Part shown: in pieces, positions 23,926 through 36,091 of the stretch
Layout of the letters: each line of letters begins with the position of its first letter
Numbering within the stretch: position 1 is the stretch's first letter
NCBI RefSeq assembly: GCF_000002235.5
Contig: NW_022145596.1
Coordinates: 5,859,565-5,923,564 of the forward strand
Reading direction: 5' to 3'
Source of the DNA: Strongylocentrotus purpuratus
Lineage: Eukaryota > Echinodermata > Echinoidea > Camarodonta > Strongylocentrotidae
DNA length: 64,000 nt
Position numbers and translations under genes: made by a program
Notes under the pieces: generated by a model
Databases searched by the model: none
The model's input: only the letters and a program-made list of their open reading frames with translations
What the model was told of the DNA's origin: nothing

Positions 23926-24539
23926 ATAAATTTACAGAAAGAACTGAATAGATGAATTTCTTTTTAAAGAAAATGTGACAGAAATGTGGCAGAGGTCCAT
24001 ATGAACTCCAGCCATGATGTTTTACAATATTCCAATCTACTTTTCACTCAAGAAAAGTTAAAGATTTCAAGATGTGACAAGCAAATCCCTTGCATACAGC
24101 ATTCATCTTCAATGATCGAATATATACATGTAGAATAGTCCTACCGATATCTGCATCCCTTGTCCCATTAGGATATGCATGGCCCAACATACAATCACGG
24201 GTAAGACATACATTTAAAGGTCACACAATCAATATATATCAACATGTTTGCCAAAACAAATACTATACATTCATATCTGCATTAGATCTTCTTTTTTTCC
24301 TTTTTTTTTATTGAATTAATAATATCATCATGAGCTCTAATGTGTCATCAAATAGTGTGCCAATCATTACTACCTACAATTTTTTTTTTTAACCATATCA
24401 TTAGTGAATATGTACAAAATCTCCCGAGCATAAAGTATCAGGCATGACCATAATATGGATCCTGAAAAAATAACCTCTTTCTATTACACCAATACACCTC
24501 TCATCCATCATCACTTTGAAAATGTTTCTTGGCAAAAAA
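23926..24539. other. no gene recognised
   Basis: AT-rich; no repeat or exon supported. Confidence 0.5.
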
Positions 24540-25396
24540 ACTTTAAGGCAAAATACTTACTGATAGTGATAAGCAATGTAATGTCAAATGATCAATCAAA
24601 AATAATGCCCAATCAAAATAATGCCCAATCAAAATGTTGCATTAAAATAAATGCACGCTAATTTAATTGTGCACAGCTTGTTATGACTGCATATGAAAAC
24701 TACAAGCCAGCCAAACATTGCTTCTGAAAAAATTGACTGAAGTCTGCTTGGGAGCCTTTTAAATTTAGGGTAAAATACTTAGCCAAAAGCATCAACTGAA
24801 TACCAAAGTTGGCTAAGTATTTTATCTACGCCGAAAATTAATTTAAAATACTCATATTTCTGACTTAAAGGTAATACAAAGTTTTGGAAAATTATGAAAA
24901 TTGGGTGGATAGTGATTCTTTACAATTTTGATATATTTGGATGCCCCTGAGGATGTATTAAAAGCACTAGAAAATATAGCCCCTAAAACACTTGTGCTTT
25001 CGATAAAAATTTAATATAAAAATTTACTGGTGCTCCCGGTAAATTTCTGATATATTTCAAATAGCGCCTACGGCCGTACAATCGTAGGTGCGACCCTGAA
25101 AATCTCAGAATATGTAGTTGTGATATATAATTTCAAGACGGGAATAGCTAATTGGTCGATTTTAGTCAAGAAACATTGTTTGATAGCTTAAGTATTATCT
25201 TAACCTTGAGAGGAAGCTATACAACATAAATAGTTTATTATTTACAATTTCATAACTTTAGACTCAATTTCAAACACGACAACGATCACTGAATAGTGTA
25301 GGATTGCATATGCTTCCAATATGTTCATTTGAACCAAATTCATGACCCTATACCAAAACTCTGTATTACCTTTAAGAAATGAATTGAATACGGGCC
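24540..25396. mobile_element. diverged sister of the 7638-8061 MITE, interrupted
   Basis: Shares with 7638-8061 blocks such as AAAATACTTAGCCAAAAG, GAATACCAAAGTTGGCTAAG and the right end GAATTGAATACGGGCCC. The left end is degraded and its position approximate. It was interrupted by the TTAA element at 24865-25375. Confidence 0.7.
24865..25375. mobile_element. TTAA-flanked MITE family 4 (nested)
   Basis: TTAA at 24865-24868 and 25372-25375. Inverted ends AGGTAATACAAAGTTTTGG and CCAAAACTCTGTATTACCT. Removing it rejoins the right end of the older MITE, proving insertion order. Confidence 0.88.
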
Positions 25397-25780
25397 CAAA
25401 ATATCATCAACTGCGGCTACTAAAACGTATGATAATTACGCAGTCTTCTGTTTTCCCATCTTTAAGTCTTTAAGATGCCCTTTCTAACACCACACCCATG
25501 GGTGCCAATCATTAAAACATGACTATGTCTTGCCTTTCATGGCATGGAAATTAATTCCGCAGATGACAACCCGGACTTTTGAGATAAATCTTAAAGCATC
25601 CAGGTCTTGAAGTAATATGAACTGCTCGGGGTCCATCAAATACATCGCATCACAATATTCCAATCCCTGGTCATTTGCCCCACCATCATCATCATCTTCA
25701 CAGCTACCAACGACTTGAGAGCAGACAAGTACGACTCCTTGAAATCCGACCTCACACTCAGCACAAACTTACGTCATCTG

Positions 25781-26087
25781 GGGGGTGTTTCACAAAGATC
25801 CTAAGTTTAACTTATCTCTAAGTTGGACTTAACAATTATGGATAGCCGTTAGCATCTATGAAAATATTTTGTATAAGTTATTTTAAAAGGCATAAAATGT
25901 TGTTTTAAATAGTTCATATTTTCTATTATCAAGGAGATTTCATGTTCTTGAAGTGGAATTTACAAAAAGTCTAAAATACTTGAACTTTTGCTTTGAACAT
26001 ATTTTATTTTAAGGCTACAAATGGCTCTCCATAATATTTAAGTCCAACTTAGAGTTAAGTTTGACTTAGGATCTTTGTGAAACACTC
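25781..26087. mobile_element. MITE, GGG(G/A)GTGTTTCACAAAG ends
   Basis: Left end GGGGGTGTTTCACAAAGATC, right end GATCTTTGTGAAACACTCCC. CTG flanks both sides. Subterminal TAAGTTNAACTTA / TAAGTTTGACTTA words extend the inverted match. No coding capacity. Confidence 0.85.
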
Positions 26088-26347
26088 CCCTGATGTTGAC
26101 TTCGGGCAAACATCAATATGCTGGTTAATTTTCTAGGAACCATATTGGCGTATTGACAAAAATCATTCACTTTCCGCCTTCTCTCTCAACCGAATGCGCG
26201 AGGGCGGGTTGATGATCGAACTGTTTTCTTGATGGTTGATGGTGGTATGAATGGGAAGAATGAAGTGGGCAGAAACGGAAAGTCTCAAGGCACTATTAAA
26301 GGTAGAGATGCATTCTCTCTGTCAGAAAAATACATTATCAAGCACGA

Positions 26348-26739
26348 TTAAAGATAAACTTTAGTACTGGTAATGCGATTGCATTGTGAAAGAAAAGGTG
26401 TGGAAAGGATCAGAAACAGTTGATCATGTAGCATGTAAGTATTGGTGTGCACTGCAAGGTTCTGGAGTCATCAAAATCATAATAAATTTGACCGAGTCTT
26501 GGTAAAGTAACAAGCACTCACATAGAAAGCTATATATGGGACAACACACATGGTGTCGGGGCTAGTACTATCTTGATTTCCTTGTCTTTCTATGCTCATT
26601 ACTCAGCCAGTATACATTTTCTTCCAAAATTGTTTGGCACATGTCATTTATTTGTAATCTTGAACATTCAGTGTAAGTTTCGTTTGATTCTGTGAGAATT
26701 TTTTTTTTTTTTTTACCAGTACTGGAGTTTATCTTTTAT
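26348..26739 (-). mobile_element. TTAA-type MITE family 1, copy 3 (inverted)
   Basis: Reverse-complement copy of 6374-6759 and 19470-19865. Ends AGATAAACTTTAGTACTGG and CCAGTACTGGAGTTTATCT, with a T-run near 26700 beside the right end. TTAA at 26348-26351; the right flank is altered. Confidence 0.85.
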
Positions 26740-27262
26740 ATGACAGAGAGTCCTTCAGTGGTGGATACAAAAAGGGGTAAACAAGAAGTACCGGTATGTG
26801 TTCTTTATTTTTTAGACAAACTACAGGTATCATAGATCTGCACACTGAAGAAAAAAATGTATTCACGATGGTGGATCTCTTAACAGCTGGCAGGGATATT
26901 AGTATCATTGGACATAATCACTTCAAAGCTCATCATTTAAAACACTACTATGATTTCAAGACTATTAATTCAAATGATCAGGAATCTACTATATATCGTG
27001 TAGATGTGATGAATACATTTAGCAGCTCCATTAGAAAGCATGTATGGAGAAGCAATTGTTTTCAGCGGAATGACACATAAATTAATATCGGATGCACATG
27101 AAAAATGATGACACAAAATACTCCCTAGAGCTCAGAGTGTGCACTGTAAATGCAAAGACTGTCATTAAATCTGATGATACAAGTAATTAAAAAATAATTG
27201 CAAACTGCTGAGGTCATTTGCTTGTACAAGTAAATGGAAAAGTGGTACGTATGTTGTTATTA

Positions 27263-27372
27263 CAATTCGTCCCTATTTTCACGAAGTGACGATAGTGAAT
27301 GAAAATTGCATACAATTTGCGTGCAGATTTTCCTCACTACCGTCACCACGTGAAAACAGGAACGAATTAATT
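27263..27372. repeat. ~110-bp near-perfect hairpin
   Basis: Left arm starts AATTCGTCCCTATTTTCACG and the right arm reads, in complement, AATTCGTTCCTGTTTTCACG. Arms are about 42 bp with a few mismatches, and the loop is itself partly palindromic (TTGCATACAATTTGCGTGCA). Either a very small foldback transposon or a transcribed hairpin. The 67-residue frame across it is not a gene. Confidence 0.7.
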
Positions 27373-28473
27373 ATCAAAGCAATTTTATTTTTCAATCAGC
27401 TATTTGTTACAGTAAAGATAATGATCGATCATGATCCTTTTTATCGCAAACTCCCCACACACATGCATAATTCATATTTCTCCCTCTAGGGAAAAATCAA
27501 AAATTAATAAACTAAAATGTGTGAAACACATGGTTGATAGGTATAATGAATTCTCAGATGGTGTCTCCCACATGTGATGCCCGGATGCAATTTTGTTAAT
27601 GAGATAGAGAGGTCAAGCCAAGATGAAGATAGGCCTAAAGATAATGATTACAGTGGTAATGAGGCGACTGAGGATCAGTAGACTGTTGTCATGGTAATTG
27701 AGCCATGATAATGGTGACGATGACTGATGAAAGGTGGTGATAATGGTTACAATGGCTTTAGGAAGTCGGAGCTTCTAGCAAAAAAACACATTATGAACAG
27801 GGCTCTTTGGCAATAGTAAAGATATTGAATACACGTATGATGATGAATATGTGTACTGAAGAAGATACTTAATACATACGACAGTTCTTATGGCTAAAAA
27901 TATCAGATATGTTATTAAAATTAGAGTGGTTTAAACTGATCAACGGGTCTGACTAAAGGTGAGACTACTGGGGTCTAGTTTACCTAACATTCCACAGCAC
28001 GCGTGTTATTAAAATCCACCCAAAGGGTTTGACCGAACCATGATGGCCATGATCAGGCTTCGTGATCTTGAATAGCTAATATTTCACGTAGGCCAACGTA
28101 ATAACATAAAGTACACCATGTAGGGTCGTGTCATCACAGCAATCTTTTTTCCCCTTTTTTTTGTGTGCACAGAATGCGCCCTACATTTTCCTTCCACAGG
28201 CTCTTATTACAATTTATTGAAACAGTGACAACTACATGTATTTCATCTCAGTGAGAAAAGGTTTCATTACATTTTCTGAAGCAAACAATGTGACTTTCAC
28301 AGAACACAGTTCAAAATTTTCTATGTCCCTTCATGCTCAAGGCTATATATTTGTTCTCTTACTTTATGAAAAACAAAAGTAGAATAAGACCCCAAATACG
28401 TGAGAAATATTAAGAATGATATACCCAGAAATCACTACATCACAGATCAACCTTGGAGCAGGAAGCATTTATA
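27373..28473. other. no gene recognised
   Basis: AT-rich with GATGA-rich patches near 27620-27760. No exon supported. Confidence 0.5.
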
Positions 28474-28712
28474 AAGCCTTGTTCACTTAAGATGCGGTAA
28501 ACTACCTTTAAAACACTGACGGGGGAAAAAAATTAATAATAACTGGTATATATATCATAATCCGCAATCAACTGTGTATGCTTACGGAAAGTTGTTGGAC
28601 ACAGCAATGTTTGTAATCCCATTTTGCCATTCATTTACATGAAAGATAATTTTATTTTTCCACAGCATTTTAGGTGGTTTACCCTATTACACCTATGTAT
28701 GAACAAGGCTTT
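28474..28712. mobile_element. MITE with long imperfect inverted ends
   Basis: Left end AAAGCCTTGTTCACTTAAG and right end CTATGTATGAACAAGGCTTT. The imperfect match runs about 50 bp inward (GGTAAACTACCT against AGGTGGTTTACC). 239 bp, no coding capacity. Confidence 0.75.
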
Positions 28713-30684
28713 GTGCCCTCTGCTCCTTTAGCCAAATTGGCAACCTGGTTCCATTATTCATTGTAAGCCATCCGGTAATTTGAAAGAAACCTTCTCATGA
28801 CAGAATACCATGATTTGCACTATATATTATGGACAAGGAACTTACAGCAGAAAAGAGTTCTCGAGGGCATCGAGGCACAAGAGATCTTTCTGTCCATTTG
28901 CATATATATTAGCAGATGGAATATGAGAAGATTGAAAAAAGCATAAACCCATGTCAAGACGCCCTTCTTGGATATTACAATGCAAAATGCATGATTGTTG
29001 AAAATTATAATTTATCACATAGAGTTACAACTACATCATTAGGAAACGGAGCAAGTAAATACATGTACCATCTCAATCAGGCTTAATGTTACCTAGACTT
29101 TCATTGAGATACATCAACAAATTACTGTTTATAACTAACATCATTCACTATGTCATTTGCATTCGCTAAGATACATGTACCTAATATCAATCTCTATCTA
29201 TAAATACCTAATATGTATTTTTCCATTAGTACTTTTAAAATTGTAAACATGGAACAATGCCATGAAAGATAAAAGAAATCACCCCATCAAGAATACAACA
29301 TTCATATTGTGTAGCACAGTGTAACAAAACATGATACTTGGTCTTGGGGGAGAATCGATGGATAATAACAAAGAAAATTAACCAATTAATATGTGCCTCT
29401 ATTTATAATCTGCTAATTATCTGTAGGAAACAAAATATCTATTATAACAACTAGGCCAATCGTTTGAAATAAAAGCAAAATGCACACTTTGTTGTGAGGG
29501 AATAAGGGAGATTTTGTCCTTATCCGTCAAGTACAATTTTGGTTAGCTTGAAAATCTGAGCTGTCTTCTCTCATGAGGTTTTTAGCTGCTAATTGCTTTG
29601 TAGAGTCACTTGCATTGTTTCAGAGTATTCTGTTTCCATATACTATAAATAGATGGCCACATGCCTTCTTAGTTCTACATTATTTTGGACTTGCAGTCTT
29701 CTATTATTGGATGTCAACAGCTTTTTTGTCTCTACTTTTTGTCCTTCTGAGTAAATATATCCGATTGATGTTCCACGAAGATATAAATATCAAAACATGC
29801 ATGATATAAGCTATGTGTCTTTGTAAGAATCTTCAGGAGAATCTGGAGAATCAGGATACATGTACACATCTGAGAAACCAAGTCATTCACTGCATTAATT
29901 GCTTTTTTCATGGCAAAATAACAACATTTTGCTGCATTCAATGTTATAAATCAAGCATTTGAATTGTTTGTTCAACTACAGTGTAAGTGCCAGGTTCGAT
30001 GTTATAAAGGCTCAGAGTGTAGTTTAGATATTTCAGATAAAATTGCAGACAGACACTTTGGCCTGTACATCGAATTCAGAACGGGAATATGCAGAGGGGT
30101 GTAAAACTAAATTAACTTTTATTGCTTTCACTTAAAATACTTTATGTGTACGATTAAGAAAGAATCTTGCTGTAACTCCCAGCATTTTGAGATCACATGC
30201 ACAATTGGTATACAGAATAAAAAACAAACAAGAAAACAAAATCTGCGAACCAGAAGCAATTTGAACCTACTGCCATCTGGGCAGCGACAGTACCATCAGG
30301 TAAAATCATTTTGAAATTACATTCCTATAGGAGAAATGTAGAGAAATTAGAGAAATTAAAGAATGTTATTGTATCGTTTGTTATGTATGAAAACCTACAT
30401 GTAAGATGGAAGCCTACACTCTACAGGCACATCTTGATTGCTAATACTACTGATGGTAATCATATATTATATATCAAGTTATCAACAATTTAATAGGGCA
30501 TAATGATAATAACAACAGCAACACCACCATCACCAATAACAACAACAAAATTATACTATAAATATTAATAACAATAATAATAAAGATAATAATATAATAA
30601 GCAAATAATTGCAGTTGATGAAGGTGATGGGAAAAACTATCACTTCTGAGGCGATCTGGATGTAGCTATCTTTCAGATCGCTTA
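28713..30684. other. no gene recognised
   Basis: AT-rich. A 22-base match to the 128-bp repeat lies at 29210-29231, and an (AAT/AAC)n-rich patch at about 30500-30600. No exon supported. Confidence 0.5.
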
Positions 30685-31518
30685 TGCCTAGGTCACATAT
30701 AAACCGGGCCCCGTACGATTTTCCATACCCGGCGGCTTGCCGTGGATTTAGAGACCGTACGGGAACCGTCCGATTTTCATTTCTACGGCATGTGTGGTCA
30801 CATATTCTGCGGCGCCCGGGAGGTGCCCGGAAAAAATTGGTCGGGTGAAATGCAAGGCGCCCGTAAAGATGCCGGCCGGTAAGCTTACGTGCTCCGTCCG
30901 ATGAGCAGGTGCACCCGTGGCTCCCGGAAGGTGCCCTGCCGGGGCCCGGCCGGGGTCCTCAAGGCGCCCGGCCGGGTCCCGTGCGGTGCACTGAACTATG
31001 TGTCCTCTGAAATCCGCACCTCCTATATTTAAAGCTGCGTTGTACATTTTGAGATGCTGCCGTGAGGGGCCCGCACGGGCAATATTCATTTCAAATTTCC
31101 CCCGGCCGGCAGACGCCCGGTGTTGTGCATATAACCCGGGGCTCTTGAGGGGCCCGTGAGGGAGCCGTAGGGTACACGTACGGCACCCGTTAGCACCGCA
31201 AGGTGCCCGTAAAGATTTTTCATGAGAATTGACCCCCTGAAATCGTGAGGGGCCCGTCCGGACACCGTCCGAAGCCCGCACGGGACCCGTAAGGTGCCCT
31301 GAGGGCCCTTCACGGGCTCTCTACGGCCTAACAGTCAGATAAAAACGCCGGGAGAATTGGGAGCAGCCGACTCAGCACCACGGCGCCCGTACGGCTTCAA
31401 AAACTGTCCCGGCGCCCCTAGGATCTTTACGGTAGCCGGCCGGACACCGGCCGAAAATTCCCAAAATGTCTGATTTTACTCGCCGTACGGGCCCCGGAGT
31501 GTATATGTGAAAGCCCCA
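30685..31518. mobile_element. GC-rich 834-bp TIR element
   Basis: A sharply bounded GC- and CpG-rich island in AT-rich DNA. Ends pair imperfectly: TCACATATAAACCGGGCCCC near the left, GGGCCCCGGAGTGTATATGT near the right. TTA lies on both sides (30682-30684, 31519-31521), a plausible 3-bp duplication as made by PIF/Harbinger elements. The interior is built from degenerate GGCCCGTACGG / GCGCCCGG words in both orientations. The 177-residue - strand frame (30748-31281) is Gly/Pro/Arg/Ala-rich and follows from composition. Confidence 0.75.
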
Positions 31519-31778
31519 TTAGGAAGTGATAGTTTGCCATCGCCTGAAACCAAAAGGTGATTATTTGCTTTATATTCCACATCAGAAACATTTCACTTCT
31601 TCCGTCATTTTAGAGCAACAAGTCATCAATTAACAGCTAGCAAACGATGTATGATACGTACAGTGCATGCAGTATGGTGGTGTGACCATATAGTTCGCGC
31701 GTGACCAAAGTTCGCGCACTAACACTAAAAGCGCTTAAAGAGGAGAGCAATACGCAACGTATACAATTAAAGTGCGTT

Positions 31779-31891
31779 GCACTGTGTAGATAGTACAGTA
31801 CTTCTATCTTCAGTGAAAGTGCGTTGTACCAAGAAGTTACTAGTAACATCTTGGTTGTACTGTGTAGATGGTACTACTATCTACACAGTGC
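31779..31891. repeat. 17-bp perfect inverted repeat with a third partial copy
   Basis: GCACTGTGTAGATAGTA at 31779-31795 and its exact complement at 31875-31891. A near copy, TACTGTGTAGATGGTAC, lies at 31858-31874. AAGTGCGTTG also occurs twice here. Confidence 0.8.
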
Positions 31892-32047
31892 AAAAAACTT
31901 TTCTTCTCCAATCAATGATGGGCTAACTATCTTTCATCACATGATTTACTTTTGACCAATCGTAGAGCAAGATTCTTAGTACAGGTGTATGTGGAATATA
32001 ATAATAAATATCATATTCACAATTATAATAACAATTATAATAGTAAT

Positions 32048-32275
32048 TGGTGATGATGATGATGATGATGGTGGTGGTCGGGTGGTGGTGGTGGTTGTGG
32101 TGGTGGTGGTGGTGGTGGTGGTGGTGGTGGTGGTGGTGGTGGTGGTGGTGGTGGTGATGGTGATGGTGATGGTGATGGTGATGGTGATGATGATGATGAT
32201 CATCATCATAATAATGATAATAATAATAATAACAATAATCATGATAATAATAATGATAATAATAAAAGTGATAAT
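32048..32275. repeat. compound triplet microsatellite
   Basis: (GAT)n, then (GGT)n over about 80 bp, then (GATGGT)n, then (AAT)n. Poly-Val and poly-Thr frames on the two strands are artefacts. Confidence 0.95.
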
Positions 32276-32670
32276 AATCTTAGGCCCTAAGTTATAATAA
32301 TAATTAGTAATGATGATGATGATGATATGATGATGATGCCAGTGATGACAAAAAGCCGAACCACCATATTATGAATTGGTCAAACATTAATATAAGAATT
32401 ATCACAAATTGTAATAATGATCACAAATTACAAGAAACAAAACCCTGGGAGCTGGGCAGCATCAAAGGGTCTGTTTACTATTTATACTAGTTTATCATTA
32501 ATGCACATTTCATTCACTCATCATGATTACCACAATGGACAGAATATTGTCGATAACATCATCCTTTTCTCTCCAAGTAGCACATATGTTCCAACAAACA
32601 CAATAGATTTTTTTTTCTTCTCATAATCGCATAAGCAGGATTCTGAATACTGAATACTAAACAGCTAAAC

Positions 32671-32827
32671 ATGGCTACTCAGTCGGAACACAATCACAGC
32701 TCACAGCCGGCGGTGGATAAAGAGGCTTCACACGGCTCCAGCTACGCCGCATTTCAGGCGTATCGAATTCATCACAACCCGCTGGTTTTCACTGAGAAAA
32801 CTGGCAAAAGCATATGTCTCTTCAGTG
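32671..32827 (+). CDS. possible first coding exon, unknown protein
   Basis: ATG in a fair context (AAACATGG) opens a frame reading MATQSEHNHSSQPAVDKEAS then HGSSYAAFQAYRIHHNPLVF and TEKTGKSICLFS. Base composition is more balanced than in neighbouring chance frames. A weak donor AGTG|GTATAA would end the exon at 32827 in phase 1; without it the frame stops at 32856. Family not recognised. It could be the start of the + strand gene whose possible last exon is at 43070-43222, but nothing links them directly. Confidence 0.3.
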
Positions 32828-32856
32828 GTATAATGCAATACCGTTACTATATATGA

Positions 32857-33334
32857 CTTGAGCATATGCAACTAAGAAAACAAATTGAATTCACATACCT
32901 ATACGATATTAACTGAGCTGGATGTGGTGGAAATAAGGCAGAAACACGATCAGAAGACAAGTTTTTGAGACACCTGTGTCCCAGCCGAGGCTCTATGCCA
33001 GCGCAGCCTAGATGAGATGACACGTAGCGTATAGCAGGCGTCTGCACAATACTGGTCGTGTATTGATTGTATGAGTGAATTATACCCACGCAAAACTTGG
33101 CGCTGTGATGCTGTACTTGCACGGTTTACACACAAAGCTCATTGGTTTGTCGTCTGCTAATATCCTCATCCGATCAGCACACATTGTATAAAATCATTGT
33201 TGTCCATATCGTAAAATGATGGAAAATAGGATTATTTATTTCACCCTTGCATCTCAGACTGACTGACATCATCATCCCAGGACAGCTTCTAGATCATGAT
33301 CATTCAAAGGTTCAAGGTTCAAGGAAAGATGATA
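32857..33334. other. no gene recognised
   Basis: Mixed-composition sequence with overlapping - strand frames (32847-33135). No splice support seen. Confidence 0.45.
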
Positions 33335-33336
33335 AC

Positions 33337-33663
33337 CCCCCCCCCACTCTTTTTTCTTTCTTTTTTTTCCTTCTCTCCTTTCTTTTCTTTTCTTTCTTTT
33401 TTTCCTCTCCTTCCTCTTTTTCTTATTCTCTTTCCTTCTTCTGTTCTCTATCCTCTCTTTGCCTTTCTTTCCTTTTTCTTTGCTTTTTTTTTCTTCTTTT
33501 CTTTCTCTTTCCCTCTCGATTAATTTTTTTTACCTCCCCCTTTTCTCATTTTTCCCGACGGCACCGCAATTTTACCTACAATATCCTAACAGGTGGGGAT
33601 GTCGCACCCCACCCCCCCCCCCCCCTTTAGCGACGCACCTGTCCCCAGCCCCCCCCCCCCCCC
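33337..33663. repeat. pyrimidine tract with long C-runs
   Basis: T/C-rich from 33337 to 33540, then C-runs at about 33610-33626 and 33646-33663. Three overlapping Phe/Ser/Pro frames here are artefacts. Confidence 0.9.
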
Positions 33664-34045
33664 ATTTTGAGTATGAATAATGGCAGGTCATTTTAAAATT
33701 CAATTTGCCGATTAAAATCAAAGCATGAAGGTTATACTCAAATTTTATTTATTAAACAAAGGATGGCAAAAATCGCAGTTGTAGTGTCAATGTCTAAGAA
33801 TTAAGAGACATGCAACGCTTCTAATGGTCCTCCTTAAATATATCAACTACTTTTCGACGCATCCCCGGCCAGAAGTGTTTTCTTTATTTCCCTCTTCCTT
33901 CCTCCATCACGGTCGAATTATCCCCCTGGATCCAATATGAGTTTTTGTTATTGTTGGTTTTTTTCTTTATTGATTTCCCTGCACCGAAACAGCATTGTTT
34001 CGTGTATTTCATCCTCAATATCGGATAACCATGTACAGAAATCGT

Positions 34046-34075
34046 TTCGTCTTCTTCTTCTCTTCTTCTTCTTCT

Positions 34076-34107
<32 letters not shown>

Positions 34108-34325
34108 CTCTACTTCAGTTTTTCTTCTTTTCTTCTTCTATATCTTCTTCTTCTTCTTCTTCTTCTTCTTTTTCTACTTCAGTTTTTCTTCTTCTTCCTC
34201 TACTTCAGTTCTTCTTCTTCTTCTTCTTCTTCTTCTTCTTCTTCTTCTACTTCAGTTTTTCTTCTTCTTCTTCTACTTCAGTTCTTCTTCTTCTTCTTTT
34301 TCTTCTTCTTCTCCTCCTTCTCCTC
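34046..34325. repeat. (TTC)n satellite with ACTTCAGTT landmark
   Basis: TTC triplets, interrupted by CTACTTCAGTTTTTCTTC at irregular spacing, giving a loose higher-order repeat. Poly-Ser/Phe/Leu frames are artefacts. Confidence 0.95.
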
Positions 34326-34508
34326 CATCTGAACTTTTTTCCTATTTCCCCTCTCCTTCATTTTATCCTTCTCTCTTATATCTATATGCAAAATTTTGAA
34401 ATTAAAACCCAACGCCCAAATGAGGGCGCTGGATTAATATTGAATAGCAGTAAGATTGCTGGTTTCCGCGCTTTCAAACTTTCTCTAATTGTTCCGTTTC
34501 CTATCTCC

Positions 34509-34569
34509 GCCCCCCCCCCCAAAAAAAAATGACCGTCTCTGTATATGTCTGTCTGTCTCTCTCTCTGTC

Positions 34570-34611
<42 letters not shown>

Positions 34612-34642
34612 CCTCCCTCCTTCCGTCACTCTCTGTCTGTCT

Positions 34643-34674
<32 letters not shown>

Positions 34675-34685
34675 TCCTCTCTCTA
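34509..34685. repeat. C-run and (CT)n / (GTCTCT)n tract
   Basis: A C-run then an A-run (34509-34529), then CT and GTCTCT units. Confidence 0.9.
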
Positions 34686-35358
34686 ATTTATTAATTCCCC
34701 TACTCACGTTTTACATCGCTATATTTATATTTGTGGACAAAACACAATTTAAAACCCAAAATGATAAAGGGCATACGAGTGGCATTGCTTTTTTTCAAAT
34801 TATCTATTATCTATTTCATTTCTATTCCATAGTGCATAATGCATGTCCTCCAATGATATTCTAACAATTCGTGGAATAGCGCCATCTCAAGAATTAGCGG
34901 TACTACATTTCTGTGCCAATGACAGATTAGATGCTTGTGAATCATCTGACAACTCATATCGGACTCCAGTTTGCACATTGTAAAGTTAAAGAATGTAACA
35001 TTTATTTTAGAGAAAACCTTTTATTGCATATATCCAAATACTGTTTTCTTTGGATCCTACTTCTTAACTATATCTTCTTGACAAAATCAATCGAGGCCCC
35101 AAATATTATTTTGTGCATCAGTATTGAGAACCAACTCTGTGTACTTTCTGTTGAAATTAGAGAGTACGTCTTATAGCAAAAGTTGTCGGAAATGACAGGC
35201 AAAATAGTTAAATTTGTAATGATAATTAGAATAACTAAGGAATTGACATAACACACCATCATATTTTAGGCTATTTATGATGGGTTCCCCCAATACATGT
35301 AAATGTGTATACTCGAGTCTAAAACTATAATGAATCTCTGTCTGTTTCCTTCTGTCTA

Positions 35359-35392
35359 CCCCCCCCCCTCCCCCTTTCTCTGTCTATCTCTA

Positions 35393-35447
<55 letters not shown>

Positions 35448-35495
35448 GTCTCTGTCTCTCTCTCTCTCTCCCTCTCTCACTCACTCCCCCACCCT
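35359..35495. repeat. (CT)n / (GTCTCT)n tract
   Basis: C-run, CT dinucleotides and GTCTCT units, similar in makeup to 34509-34685. Confidence 0.9.
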
Positions 35496-35967
35496 CTGTC
35501 CTTATGAGAGAAGGGACTATTTATTATAGGCCTATTCTAGACTTGACGTACTAGCTTTCTCTATATAAAACAAAGTTTTTATTACCTTATGATATTTGAG
35601 AGGGGAGAATAAACAGAGACAGAGTTGAAGGCATGATTATGATGAACATCGATGGTGCGTTATTCACCATGATGCAGGCTAGCACCTCGTTGTCAGTACC
35701 AATAATTGAAAATCGGGAGTTCCCCTCTCCCTTTTGTTTTTATCGCTTCAGATCACGAATTATAGCCCATGAAACTGCATGGTAAACATGAAAGAATAGT
35801 AACAGCTTGCCCATGGTAACAAGCTCTCTCACGCCATTATTTTTGAAAAATTCAAATTGTTGTGATTTTCTCTTGATACTGATTTATTTGGAGTTCTTAA
35901 TAGGCCTATACTCTAAGTTTCTGAGAAAGAAGTCGACATGTTTATCACGAAACCAATCTAGGGCATG

Positions 35968-36030
35968 TAATAATAATAATAATAATTATGCTTTTATATA
36001 GCGCTTAATACATCTATGATGTAATTGGCA
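35968..36030 (-). mobile_element. retroelement-like 3' end with (ATT)n tail
   Basis: An (AAT)n run is followed on the + strand by TTATATAGCGCTTAATACAT. In complement this is a conserved-looking 3' end with an ATT tail, a pattern I associate with dispersed SINE/LINE tails in marine invertebrates. Short and not assigned. Confidence 0.35.
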
Positions 36031-36091
36031 CAAAGCTAAGGAAACTAGAACAATGATTATTGTACAGATGTGTTTTTCAACCAAACTCATG

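Noticed and set aside
30748-31281. 177-residue - strand frame, the longest on that strand
   Set aside because: Lies within the GC-rich TIR element; high GC removes stops, and the composition is repetitive Gly/Pro/Arg/Ala without motifs.
31976-32297. Poly-Val (+) and poly-Thr (-) frames
   Set aside because: Compound GAT/GGT/AAT microsatellite.
33247-34864. Several Phe/Ser/Leu/Pro frames over 100 residues
   Set aside because: All translate TTC, CT and C-run simple sequence.
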